Source: Patiria miniata (Eukaryota; Echinodermata; Asteroidea; Valvatida; Asterinidae). Taken from it: a stretch of DNA of 64,000 bases. The stretch covers positions 3,104,515-3,168,514 of the forward strand of contig NW_024037060.1 of assembly GCF_015706575.1 (NCBI RefSeq). Direction: 5' to 3'. The notes beneath the pieces are model-generated. The model was not told the DNA's origin. It worked only from the letters and a program-made list of their open reading frames with translations, and did no database searches. The position numbers and the translations under genes are program-made. Shown here one piece after another: positions 14,281-31,700 of this stretch; positions within the stretch are counted from its first letter, which is position 1, and every line of letters begins with the position of its first letter.

Positions 14281-16099
14281 GGTTGGCGAAGTACAGTCGG
14301 AACCCGAGTCACGTTCGCACCCGTACGTGCTAGCCCCGAGTTCAACAAACCAAGGCTGGTATTTTTTTTTTTTTACACCTTCCTACCGACTAATTTACAG
14401 ACGAGTTCAACGTCTCATACGAAATTCATGGAATACTTGTTATTTTGGTGGTTGTGGCTATAATGTTACCGGAAAGACGTAAGCATTAATGTTTCACTAC
14501 GTCGAATATTCACTTGGAAAAAGGTTCAGTGCTACCTGGGAATATCGTTCGTTTGGTGACTTCTCGTTTGGTTTCGCTTTTCTCGAAAGTGTGGCGGGCT
14601 AACTTCTTCATTCTACAATAATTCAGACGGATCTTTTTGTGCGTTTTAGGCGCAATCGCTGAATCCAAAATAAAAAAAGCCTTTTTTTTTGGCGGTAGGT
14701 TCCCGAAGGCCCAAATACACTGGAGTCAAAAAATTGGAAACTCAAGTGGCTCCCCCTGTTAGTTTTTAAAGAAGTTCTGCATGCTTGCAGCGCGTTCAAG
14801 ATCTAGGATGTAGACCTAAAAGTCCAATTAATAAATTTTCTTTAAGTAAAAGAATCATTCAAATCGCTGATGTATACTTATCAAGTTATGGACTTAACAC
14901 AAACACGTCAGTTATATCATTCTGTCCACAGATCACAATTAAGGTCAGTGATATTTCAGCGAAACGAAAACAATTATCAAAAAACACATCAGAACATCCA
15001 ACCATGATAACTGGCACTTCTTCCAATTTTAAAAATGCTTTATAATGTCGAAGAGTTTATGGGCTAACGGGGTTATTTGTTTTCATGATACGACATGGTT
15101 TAAGTTTACTGCAATATCACGTACCTTAAAATGTGATCAGGGGACAACATTTTGAAACTGCGTTTGTGTTCAATATTCCATATAGAAAAGTACATGTGAT
15201 TTGAATGATTCTTGTACTAAAAGAAAGCTTATTGATTGGGCTTCCACATATCCAAGATCTGGAAAGCGCTACATGTAGAACTTTTTTACAAAATAGGGGC
15301 GCCATTTGGTTTTTTTTAAACTCACCCTGTATGATATTTTACAAAAAAAGCAGAATTTCTTTCGGCAAAATCATACATCATGAAATGTTGTTCGGAGATT
15401 CATTGTTGATGAGAGCACGCGCATATAATCTTGTAAGTTACTAAATAAATATTATGATGTGGGTTTGAGGTTTTAAAAAAACTGCCCGCCGGAAGACGTT
15501 AAGAACATTTTTTCCCAAAAAAGTGGATTTAAAATCATTTAAAGGGAATGTTTTCGGTTTGGTCTGTCTGATCTTGGTCATTGCAGTATTTGAAGCTGAA
15601 CAGGTGGGACTGGTGTACTAGTAGCAAACAGTCAATAGCAAAGGGCGCCCTCTTCACGTGTGGCCGTGCATGGTGTGTCCATAAAGATCCTATCCCGGGG
15701 ATTTAAACGGGGATGGCGCCCTACCAAAGTAATGGTCTAGCTGATTACTGCGATTTTATGGAAACCTCGTTTGTTTAAAGTAAAGCTGCTGCCGACCTTT
15801 TTTGCCATCAGCATTTACTAAAACCATCAGATTATGGCAACAATACAATGAGAACATTGATGTCTAATTCAAACAATAATTACGAAAAGAAAGTATTTGA
15901 TAACCGGGCACCACCGGGTCCAATGATGTTTAACGCTCGAAATTACTGCGCGCGATCATTAGACTAAAACCGTAAATTTGTTAACAATTGGCAAGTTCAA
16001 AGTTGAGTAACCTAATTTTAAGGTCTTGCTTTCAATCATTAAAATGAAGATCGCAACAACCTATTTCGGATCACAAAAGCACTGGGCAATCTTTTGCGA

Positions 16100-16293
16100 G
16101 CCCGCATTCGCGCTAGCTAGCGCCCTCATATACCATGCATGATCGATGAGCGCGAGCGCTCGCTGTATACCGGTGAAAATGGAGTGCGCCCTCTTGTGGC
16201 TTAGTACGAGCGAAGAAATTCGTCATACTGCGATTACACGTGAAAAAGAGAAGAATTCTATCAGTAATCTGTAATCATCGCATCATTAAGAAG
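16100..16293 (+). promoter_or_regulatory. NACA: Candidate NACA promoter and 5' untranslated exon
   Basis: A CpG-rich block lies about 0.8 kb upstream of the coding start, and a good donor (AAG|GTAAAC) follows at 16293/16294. The coding exon that begins at 16977 has its own acceptor (TTTTCCAG) 26 bases before the ATG, so a 5' untranslated exon must lie upstream. This block is the best candidate. The transcription start is not resolved and no TATA box is evident. Confidence 0.35.
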
Positions 16294-16495
16294 GTAAACT
16301 TGAATTTCTTCATTGCCAGCATAGTCTTGAGTATTTTTAGGTACTTTTGTATTACCTTTTGTGTCGTGGTAATGTATGTTTGATGATTAAAATCGCGGTT
16401 CTTTGCATGTCCAAATATGTACATAAAGTTGTGCATGTATAAAGTCGGGCCAAGTCAGTCTTAGTCCGAAAATTGTACTAATGTATGAGCGTCCC

Positions 16496-16564
16496 TAGCC
16501 CCATAAATGTGGCCAATTTACTGGACTACTGTAGTCCAGTAAATTTGCCACATTTATGGGGCTA
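16496..16564. mobile_element. 69-bp palindromic element, TAGCC ends, 9-bp TSD
   Basis: The element is an almost perfect palindrome with two arms of about 33 bases around a CTG centre; its ends read TAGCCCCATAAATGTGG and the inverse. It is flanked by GAGCGTCCC at 16487-16495 and again at 16565-16573, a perfect 9-bp target duplication, so it is an insertion and not just a hairpin. It lies in the presumed first intron of NACA. The same TAGCC/GGCTA ends and 9-bp duplications occur at 41611-41669 and 41760-41941. Superfamily unknown; 9 bp fits Mutator-like elements. Confidence 0.8.
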
Positions 16565-16656
16565 GAGCGTCCCAAAACATAAGGTGTTGCAAACATGCAA
16601 TGCAAGAAAATAAACTGGCGTCTGAAACAACCGAACCAGTCCAACATGTCCAATTA

Positions 16657-16866
16657 GGAAAGAATGTTGGAACCTGACGCTGCTTTTATTTTTCTTCATC
16701 ATCATAATTATTGTCAATTATGAAGGTCAGTCATTGCAAAAATGCTAAGACATGAATCTTGGACTGAGAAACATTTCCAATTTTTTTAGGAAATACTTAC
16801 AAACTTTTCTTGACTCTGAATTTGTACACAACCGCTGAAGAGGCGTCAGGTTGCAACATTCTTTCC
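16657..16866. mobile_element. Inverted-repeat element in NACA intron 1
   Basis: The ends form a 24-base inverted repeat with one mismatch (GGAAAGAATGTTGGAACCTG at the left, its inverse at 16843-16866). The interior is AT-rich and non-coding. I found no clear target duplication, so the class is open. Confidence 0.55.
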
Positions 16867-17002
16867 AAAGCATTCATTAGTACAGTGTAATACAGTGTAA
16901 ATACAGTGAACTATAGTGTACTGAGTGAGGTGCTAACTGCTAATCAATTGGTTGAATAACATTTGGAATTTTCCAGAACAACAAACTAAGTTACAGAACA
17001 AG

Positions 17003-22461
<5,459 letters not shown>

Positions 22462-24029
22462 CCTATTAGACTGTCTTCAATTGGTCCGTTGTGTTTGAAT
22501 CATCCGTTGCTGAGCCAATCAGAAGACAAGCTGATCCAGTAGATGCCGACTCAGCCTGACCAACTCCTTGTATTGCATCCCTTCAAGATCAACACCGACA
22601 GTACTAAACATTGATATCCCTGTGTCACATCCCATTCGACGGACGATTAGATGCATACATTGCTTTTCTATTTCCCATCTACAGACATTTGTTGGCCATT
22701 TTTGCCAACCATGTGTTTGCAAACTGCGAAAGGCCAACGGTGCAAAAATAAAGAGTTATTCATGTTTCCAAAGATATCATTGGATTGTTGAAAATATAAA
22801 ATAACCAACAAAAGTCACCATATCCTCTTTCTTACAAAATGAGGATGTTAATAGGCAATTTTTGGCAAAATCTGTTGCCAACCATGGCTTAAATGTATAC
22901 CTTTGTGGCAGACCCTACAAGATGGTGCTCAATGTTTACAAACAAAAGAAAGGTGTACACAAACAATGAGATCTTGTAAGTGACCTGATATGCGTCCAGT
23001 CCAATTTGAAATGTGGATGGTGGCAATGCACTGTGGCGTCGTGTCTACATGTTGGTTAGAGATGTAATACTGGCAATGCTATGTAATGCATCCCATCTGA
23101 CACTGGAAGATTATACCATGGCGGAATCCATTTATTGCATCCCAACTGGGTTGAAGGTGGGCAATGTCCCTGTATTGCATCTGTTTTAGGTAAAATACTG
23201 GTTATTGGGCAATGGGCACGTGTCCGAGATCGAGAACGAATCAGCAACGCTGCTTCATTTCCCATTTCCATGGTTACGCCAAGGTCTCTGAAATATGGCT
23301 TTCTGATAATTGTAACAAAGCCCACCGAAATTGTTACATATCAACTTGTTAACAGTCAACCTCTCATCGGGCAAGTTTTACCAAGACTTGTGGTTGGGAC
23401 TGCATTTATAGTACATGTATAGATGGATTGCATTCCCCCCTCGGCCTCTTGGGCGGCAAAACATAGGAAAATCATGCAGAAAAACACATCAAAAACCTTC
23501 TAAGCCCCCTCTCTTGGCAGAGAAGCCTCCTCTTGATCCAAACCTGTATCCGTCCCCTTCCAGGGACCTATCAGAACCCCTCTAAAATCCTCCACTTTAC
23601 AGGAAAGAAAGGACGTCTAGGATAAAGATGTCAAGGCTATTAAACCCCATGTAAAGTAATGGTGCTGTGTAAGTGTTCCACATTGCACCTTTAAAATACT
23701 CCATCCAGCACGAAAATTCTGGTAAACCTGGTGGATTTTGAAGGATGGATCAGTAGGGTTAATTAATAATTCATTAATTGTCTTGCACAATTATTGCTTG
23801 GCAATTACGTTTAAACCCAATTCATGCTTGACTTGTATCACAAGGAAGGGTAGGTTGTTTTGAGATCTCGTTTGAAAATCATTACCATCGATTGTGAAAA
23901 TATCTTGCATTCATCTTATTAAAGATGTCAATGAAGCTTGAGCATTTTCTGATCTTTAGTGGAACAGCTTGTCTTAAAATCTGATTTTTGTATGTTGTAC
24001 AGTAAGTTGCTTTCCTTGACAGAAATAAA
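22462..24029 (+). other. NACA: NACA 3' untranslated region and flank
   Basis: After the TAG stop, AATAAA signals occur at about 22746 and 24024. The first gives a 3' UTR of about 300 bases, usual for NACA; the second would give about 1.6 kb. No coding sequence is seen in this stretch. Confidence 0.45.
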
Positions 24030-25757
24030 AGGATTTCAACATATTACATTAATAGTGTGAGAGTCTCTTATTGTTATTTGTTATTTACGTATTAAGCTTT
24101 ATTTGTTGTTGGGAATACATGCATAGCCTTGAAATACCCATGATGACTCCCAGTCTGCTTGGATTTGTGGACAGAGGATAGGGTGGGGGTACAACCAATC
24201 CAAATAAACCAAAATTTCAACGACAAAAGGGTTCTAAATACAGATGCGAGTGCACAATAAGCTCTGGCCGTGTTGCAAGAAGTCTTCGATGAAAGTCTTG
24301 CTTGAAATCAATCAGAATTATCCCTGCCCAGAGCTTAGAAATGTGACGCCAATGGCATACGAACACCATATTTTTTAGTCAATTTTCGGGGACAGACAGA
24401 CGGACCGACCGACCATCTAGTGACATCACTGCTGCTGCCAGAGCTTAAAAATAGCCTACAGCATCATGTGGGGAATTATCTTCTTCTTTTTTTTAAAGTT
24501 ATCACATTTTTAAAATCGTTATTTGGAAGTGAAGGTTAGGAGGGCGGCGGGTTTTTTCCCCAGTAACTGTTGCCATTACGTCATGCCTTCATGGAATATC
24601 CGTGTCATTGAACTTCCGTGTCGGGGCATTTTTGTCAAAGGCTATGGATGTTCTATAGTGTGTCAGTATGAAAGTCCAAGCTGTAGCCTTAAAGAAAAAA
24701 ACCGATTTGGGCGCGCAAGGTTGTACATCCGGGATTTAGTCTGGCACCACGGAAAAGAAGTAACCTATATGTACAGTAAAACGGCCAGAATCTGGGCTTC
24801 CGACTTGCATTGCATGTATTTTTTACATGGTCTTCACGGAAGACGCTCGTTGTTGTAAGTGTGAATTAAACGCCATTTTTCTTCGCATTTATTGTAGATT
24901 TGTTGGTTTCTTCGAAGAAATATTGAAATCTAGTAACTGCATAGCACTAATAGTAATACTATAGCGTAAAATAATATGGAGCACTTTTTTAATATAAACA
25001 TATTGTGTTAAATTATTTGGTACCTTGGTTGGTCTGTCCATGGTTTTTGTCTGTTGTCTGTCATTTAATATGTCAATGTCATGTCAATGTCTATTTCATT
25101 TTTATTAACTTTGAATGATGACATGTTAATGTTGTTCGTTTCATTTCTGTGGATTATGTCGATTTGATGTTTCACAGTAATATGCGCCATACATGCCATA
25201 TTGTTCATGGGGCAAAAAGAACACACGTTGCTAGACGCGGGCCCATTTTGGAAAAAAACACATGATGACTTGAAAGCGCTAAAGTTTTCCATTGGAGATG
25301 CCTACTCATCAACGGCGCGCGTGTAAAATCGCGCTGTCGGCAAGATTGCAATATTACCGTGGAACACCTTACGGTCTCCGTGTGTATGCGCCAACAAAAG
25401 AGGGCACGTTTTTACCACTTTTGAGAACCCTTTGGAGTTTGGGCAGGACACCGTGTGTGCGTGCGTACTGTACTGGTTCCTACTATTTATTTACTAGGCT
25501 AATCCTGAATTTGCACAAACTGACAATGCTAAGCCATATCATCTTCACGCATGAACATCAGGTGTCGTCGGTGTACAAATGCATTCAAATTTAACATTCG
25601 GAAAAACCCTCTATTTGAGTGGTTCAGTAGGCCTAGATTGATCAGAAGATGTGCATGTATATGTCAGGAGTCCATACCATTAATTACAGAGTATGCCAAT
25701 AGTAACTTGTGGATTTGTTCGGCTTTTAAGATTGGATAACTGTTGACAACGACCACT
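24030..25757. other. Flank between NACA and lifeguard; probable lifeguard 5' region
   Basis: There is no supported coding exon. CpG-richer pieces near 24530-24850 and 25290-25460 could be promoter or 5' untranslated sequence of the lifeguard gene. A GACAGACAGACGGACCGACC simple repeat lies at about 24391-24410. Confidence 0.35.
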
Positions 25758-28700
25758 ATGGCAGCGCCAACAGCCCCCTCTGCACCTCCATCCTACGATG
25801 AAGCCACAGTGGGCGCCACTGACCCAGCCTACCCTCCCTCACAGCCAGGGTACCCTCCCCAGGGCTACGGCTACCAACCCCAAGCGGCTTACCCACCCCA
25901 GGGCAGTGCTCCTTACCCACCACAGGGCAGTGCTCCTTACCCACCTGGTGAAGCCTATCCACCAAGCACAGCATATCAGCCGCAGCCACAGCCACAGCCA
26001 CAGCCGCAAGCAACCACCGCTAGCTATGGTGAGTGTCGTCATTGATGTGGATAAACATGCTTAAACCTCTAGAAATTTGCCACATTAACTCTTTCGCTAC
26101 GGCGAGCCGCTGACAGCGGCGCACAAAAACTGTACATGTCGTACGGCAAGCCGCTGGCAGCGGCTCGGTGACGTCACTGTTAATAAACAAGGGTATCCCC
26201 ATGACGTGTGCCTTATTTACATAATTTATATTGTATAATCTCTGACCCTAGTTTGAGCCGCTGCCAAGGGCTCTCTGTCTCGCCGGGGTCTGCTGCAGGT
26301 TATTTTGAGCAGGTTGTTTACAGAGAGACATTTAAAGATGGCGGCGTCCACATCGACACACGGCGGAATTTCCAGCGATTTATTACGTACAAACGTGAAC
26401 AAATCGAGAAATTAAATTCAGTAGCGAAAGAGTTAAGCATTTCACACTCTTGTCTCAATTATCGAGTTGAATTCAGGCGATTCAAAATGCAGTGCACCAC
26501 CAAGAGTTTGCCATGGAGAGTCCATTTTTCAAGTTTACGGTCGACAAAACATGGCCCATTTGAATGAGTGTCAGTAGACAACTCGAGCTAATTTGTTATA
26601 GATTGGAGCATTTAGCGTGCTGCTGCCTTACCAAAAAAAATTTCTTATACATGTATTACACATTCATAGACTAGCATCATAGACTGTAGTTGGAAACAAC
26701 AATCAGTATATGTACAAGTTCAGAAAATGTTGTGTAAAATAACTCTTTGCCGGTAATTAGATCTAAATAGTGCATTTCTGAATGATCACAACGTTTCAGT
26801 CTTTAAGTAAAGTTTGTCATGAAGAAATGTCTGGCTTCTTTTGGCGAATCCACTACCACTTTTGAGCACAACTCGCCTCCCCCTTCAAGAGAAACGATAA
26901 AAGTGCAGTGCACTTTTTGCTTGTCCTCATCAAGGACAAACCTTGTCTCCTCTTTGAACCAACATGTGTCTCACAGATTGACGGACTCACAGACTGGGTT
27001 ACTTGTCAGCTGCGAAGTGTTATCGTACGGGATGACCCATAACAAAATGAAGGGATAAACCTGGCGCATTGTGTAGATATTGTGTAGTATAGCCGTTCTG
27101 AATCACCTCAATAGAATATTTTGCACTCTGGGACCAGCTTTGCTAGACTTGCCTAGTCTTGTTGTTGACGATTGTTTTAACTGGTCCCCATGCAGGTGTG
27201 TCTGTTGAAACTCCAAGGGGGGAAGCCTGGTCCCCCAACACAGGAAGTAAGCACTATACCCATGTGTGATTTGACCCTCCTTTGTCAATTATGTGTGTCT
27301 CTAAATGTATCTTCATAACCCCATTATTGTCATTTTATTATATTTTTGACATTAAATACTTTTGTGTGTGCAAGACGTGGACCATATTTTAAAAAAATGT
27401 GCTTTGATTGATTTTTTTTTTTTTATATGTGATTGATATTGCTTCATTTCGTCATGTCCGTGCAACATGGTTGTATCTCCTAAAATGGGTCGTACAGATA
27501 CGCGTGTTTCAGAATGTCAAAAGTTGTATCTCACTTGAAAGAACCTGGGTGTATACAAAAAGTTAACGGACGTCAAGATATGACCTGCTTGTACGGAAAG
27601 TAGTCTCGCGAGATACGACTTTGTTGCAGAATGGAGTTACAACCTTGTTGCACTGAAGCGACGATTTACATGATGACAAAAAAAACAGTTAATCGGTAGT
27701 TTGTCACAGTTTTTGTCATAACATTGAACATATCCGTTTGGTGTTTTAATTAAGAAAATTCTTAAATGTACAAAATTCATCAAATCCATCAAGACAGTAG
27801 TCCACCTCATCCTCCATGCGTACATAAGAGAGAGATGAAGTCCATAGAATTTACATCATTGGGAGGTAGTCAAACTCGGTCAACAATGAGGGGCCAGTAA
27901 TGTTGCACATCTTCCTCAAAATAAACCATGTTGTGTTTGCTTTCTTGCACCTCATACATTTTTAACTTAATTCGAAGTAAACAAACTTCTTAAAGGTTTT
28001 TGTATATGGTACAATCATTAACCTCACTGACATTGGCTTCTGTGGCACAGGTGGGAGTCTGGGAGCTAATCTTGAAGTACTGCTTCCCTTGTACCGACCC
28101 GTTGGGCAATATTATGTGTGTCCTGCATGCAGCATAGCTGGCTTTAATTCCCTGACACATTGGAAATTGGGAATTTCAACCAATGAACAAAGGGCGTTTT
28201 ATGAATATGTATGAGGTGCAGTACGGGTAAATAACCCTTGCCAGACTCAAAAGTAAGCAGTTACATAACGTACAAGAGCACATGCTTGCTGTCACTGTGT
28301 AAATGTGATATACTTTATTGACTGCATTTTGTGTGTGTGTGACGTGTCACTGTGTTTTGTCCCTGTACATGCATCAGATGTGATTTTGTAACAGTTTGCC
28401 ATGTGGAGCATTAACCAGCAACATCTCAGTCGTTAGCAACATTGCTAAACAATAATTCACTCTTATTAACATAGCTATAGTGAATACGAGCAGACAACAT
28501 GGGAATTTTAACTGTACAGGAATTCACTACTAAAATGGCAAATGGTTCAACTTTTCAGGGACCTCGCCGTCTGACGATGTAGAGGGCTTCACAGCTGGAG
28601 GAGGCCTGACCGACAAGTCTGTCAGACGCAAGTTTATCCTCAAGGTAAGCCCGATGTGGTCTAGCGGTACGTGTGGTCTAGCTGTAGAGCATAGGATTCA

Positions 28701-31700
28701 TGATTGAGAGATTGTGGGTTGGAGCCCCGCCGTGGCCATGCGTGTTGTGCCCTTGAGTAAGGCGCTTTACCTCAATTACTCCTCTCAACCCAGGTGTTAA
28801 ATGGGTACCGGCATTATTCAATGCTGGGAAGGTAACAGACTCGCTGTGGAGGAGGTGTGGCGATCCCCCACAGCAGCATTTCGTGGACTCGAATCTGGCC
28901 CAATCGCTTCGAAAGCACTCCGTTCCTGTGAACACAGGTTCGTCCCTTTACCTTTACCTTAACCTTAAGCCCAATTGAAGTGATGCCGGGGGTTAACAGC
29001 TGTGAACAAAGCAGCTCAGCCATTTCAGCCATGTCTAGAATTTGTTGAACAAATTGTTCTCCATAAGCACAATATACTCAAGATGGATTTCAAGAATTTT
29101 TGAGCAACTGACCGAAGGAGTGTAGCAGTAGGTGAAGATCAAAAGGGAATGAAGAGACTGGATTGGAGCAGGGGGAAGGACCAAAGGAGGAGTGTGATGA
29201 GAGGGATGGTGCAGGGCGCAGGAACATCTTGGAAGAAGAAGATGACAGTTTTACAATGGCTGTTGCCAAATTTCCCGTAATAATAATTATACATTACATT
29301 TATAAAGCGCTTTCTACGGGTGTTTTAAACCACTCTCTGCGGGTGTTTCAAACCGCTCTCTGCTGTGTGAATAAGTATGTTTTTTACTGGGTTTATAATG
29401 AGTTTATCGAGGGTGAGTCTCGGATGTGTGGGGGAAGCCTGTTCCACAGTGTAGATGCAGCCACTGCAAATGCCCGCTGACCGTAACGAGTTTAATAGTT
29501 TAAAAAACAGCTATTCGTCATCAGTTATCTTAATTTCGAATGGAAAATCACATAGACATGATATGACGTGGCTCATTATGTTAAACACGACGAGCCATTT
29601 TAGTACTTAGGTGAGTGAACATTCACAACTAGTTTGCTTTCTGGCCAATTCTGATTACTTCCCAAAAAAATGACTTGATTTTACAAACAAATTTGTTTTC
29701 CTTTGTGCCAGGTCTATCTGATTCTGACCGCTCAGCTTGCTGTCACCTTTGGAACTGTGTGCCTTTTCGTCTTTGTGTAAGTCATTAGGCCAAGACATGT
29801 CCCAGAATTTTTATTCAAATATAATTGTTTTTTTAGTGGAATTTTAGTCAGTTTACAAAGTGTAGTGGTATTATTATTATTATTTTTTTTTTTAATAATG
29901 TTTCGATGTTTTTATTGTATGCGAGCTTTTTAAATCACCCCCGTGGGAAATAATAAAGATTTAATACTTGACTTGACTTCATAATACCTGTGTAGATAAT
30001 AAGTTAAGTTTCTGTGCGAATAACAGGAGGGGATGTTTCATTTCACAATCTTGTTACCACAAAGTTCATCACATACTGTAAACGTGTTTAGCCATTTAGA
30101 ATCAACTGCCTTGGTTTGCCTTTGTTTCCCAACAGGGAGCCCGTGAGGTATTATGTTCGAAACAACCAGGCCGTCTATTGGGCATCATAGTAAGTCCTTT
30201 CAGTATATAACAGACTCGTTGCGAGTGATGTCTCAGCTTGAAGGGATGTGCATAACTATAGACTCCGTACACGACCAGTAGGGGCACTTTGTGATCACAT
30301 TCCAGTACCCCAATGGGACAAGGGCTGATCCAGAACACAATTTTGGGGGGGGGGCCAAAAAAAAAAATTTGTCCCCCCAAAAAGTGGGTCAAAAAAATTA
30401 CGGCGTGGGGTTCGGGGCCCGCTTAAGGGCCCCGAAAATTGTTTGGATTCTAGATGCTCTGTGGTGCGATCTGAGGCAATTTCTGACCACTTTAACCAAT
30501 GTTTTTTTGAGGAAAAGATGGTGGTGTACTCATTGCCTGCCTTTATTGCGATGTCACATAAAAAAAAAAAAAAAAATTGGTTTCGTTTTGGGGGGGGGGG
30601 GCCATGGCCCCCCCCCGTGGATCCGCCCTTGCAATGGGATGGACACACAGTGTGTCTATTGGTTTACATGCACTGCGTGAAGCATGCATCCCCTCCCCCA
30701 GTCCCACCCACCCCTCACCCCACATGAATGTTCAGTGATTCAGCCAAGATTGATCCATCGACAAAACCCATCCCAGCGGTTATATTTCCTTTACTTTTTG
30801 AGGCGGATATTGTAATTCAGTTACAATAAATACGTAAAAGGTCTACTCCTGCCCATCGCACGTGAACAAAAGCAGTTTCCTCCAATATGGCTGCCACGCA
30901 AAAGGTCTGTATTGGAAATGTCAGAATCACACAATGATTATTCAGACACAAAAAACCTTACAGTCACAGTCCCCCCAAAAAGTTAAAAATATTTCCTCAT
31001 TTTCTGTGGAGAAACGCAGCAACGACACACTGCCAACCAAATCCCCTAGGTGCATGTAGAATATGAAGTTTGGCCAAAAATGCAAAAAGGAGGAAGAAAA
31101 ATGAGATGTTTGCTCAATCAAAGTTACTGTGATATTATTTTATGTTAATTTGCATTTTCCTTTCATTGTTTGCCACAGTGGCGTCTTCCTGTTCGTGTAT
31201 ATCGTGCTGGTGTGCTGTGCAGATTTCCGTCGCAAGACACCCCACAACTTCATTGCTCTCGTCATCTTTGTAAGAGATAAGACTTTCAAATTATTTTTTC
31301 TTTTCATTTCTTAGTCAGTACTTTTAGCACCACTTTTCTTGGGTTCCAGATTTGAATTGAAAGTTTACGAAGGAAAAAAATATTGTATTCATTTTATTGA
31401 AATAGACTTTCATAACTGGCTTCAAGTAAGGTTTTGCCCTTCACCGACTTTTTTTAAACACTGTATACTCAGTGTGTTACCTCCCGAGTGAAAGTTGGAG
31501 AAATCACTCGGGTGGGACTCGAACCCACGACCTCCTGCTTTCTAGTGCAGATGTCTTACCACTCGACCACCGAGCTAACGGTGTTTAAAAAAACGTCGGT
31601 GAAGGGCAAAACCTAATTTGATTTATATCACCCCGACGCAAAAATTCCATCTTATAATGGCTTCAAGTAGCTACTCTGCTCATGTTTTTTTTTTTTAACT

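Larger units (their letters stand above)
1..16000. other. Intergenic stretch with no supported gene
   Basis: I see no exon here with recognisable protein similarity flanked by convincing splice sites. The open frames present are short, overlap on both strands and often run through poly(C) or poly(G) tracts, which keep frames open by chance. The stretch holds homopolymer tracts (for example 2518-2529, 2600-2612, 5178-5191, 7449-7462, 7651-7667 and 10681-10694), a small AGAC microsatellite at about 3826-3848, a degenerate dispersed repeat near 1475-1625, a promoter-like block at 10.1-10.3 kb and a local duplication near 14.0-14.3 kb. It may contain unrecognised non-coding exons or the 5' flank of NACA. 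That it lacks a gene is an absence of evidence. Confidence 0.6.

Noticed and set aside
25743-25757. Possible upstream start of lifeguard adding MTTTT
   Set aside because: The upstream codon is TTG, not ATG; the ATG at 25758 gives the usual start.
26208-26567. 119-codon + strand frame
   Set aside because: It runs through the piggyBac-like MITE and past its end, so it is not an evolved gene.
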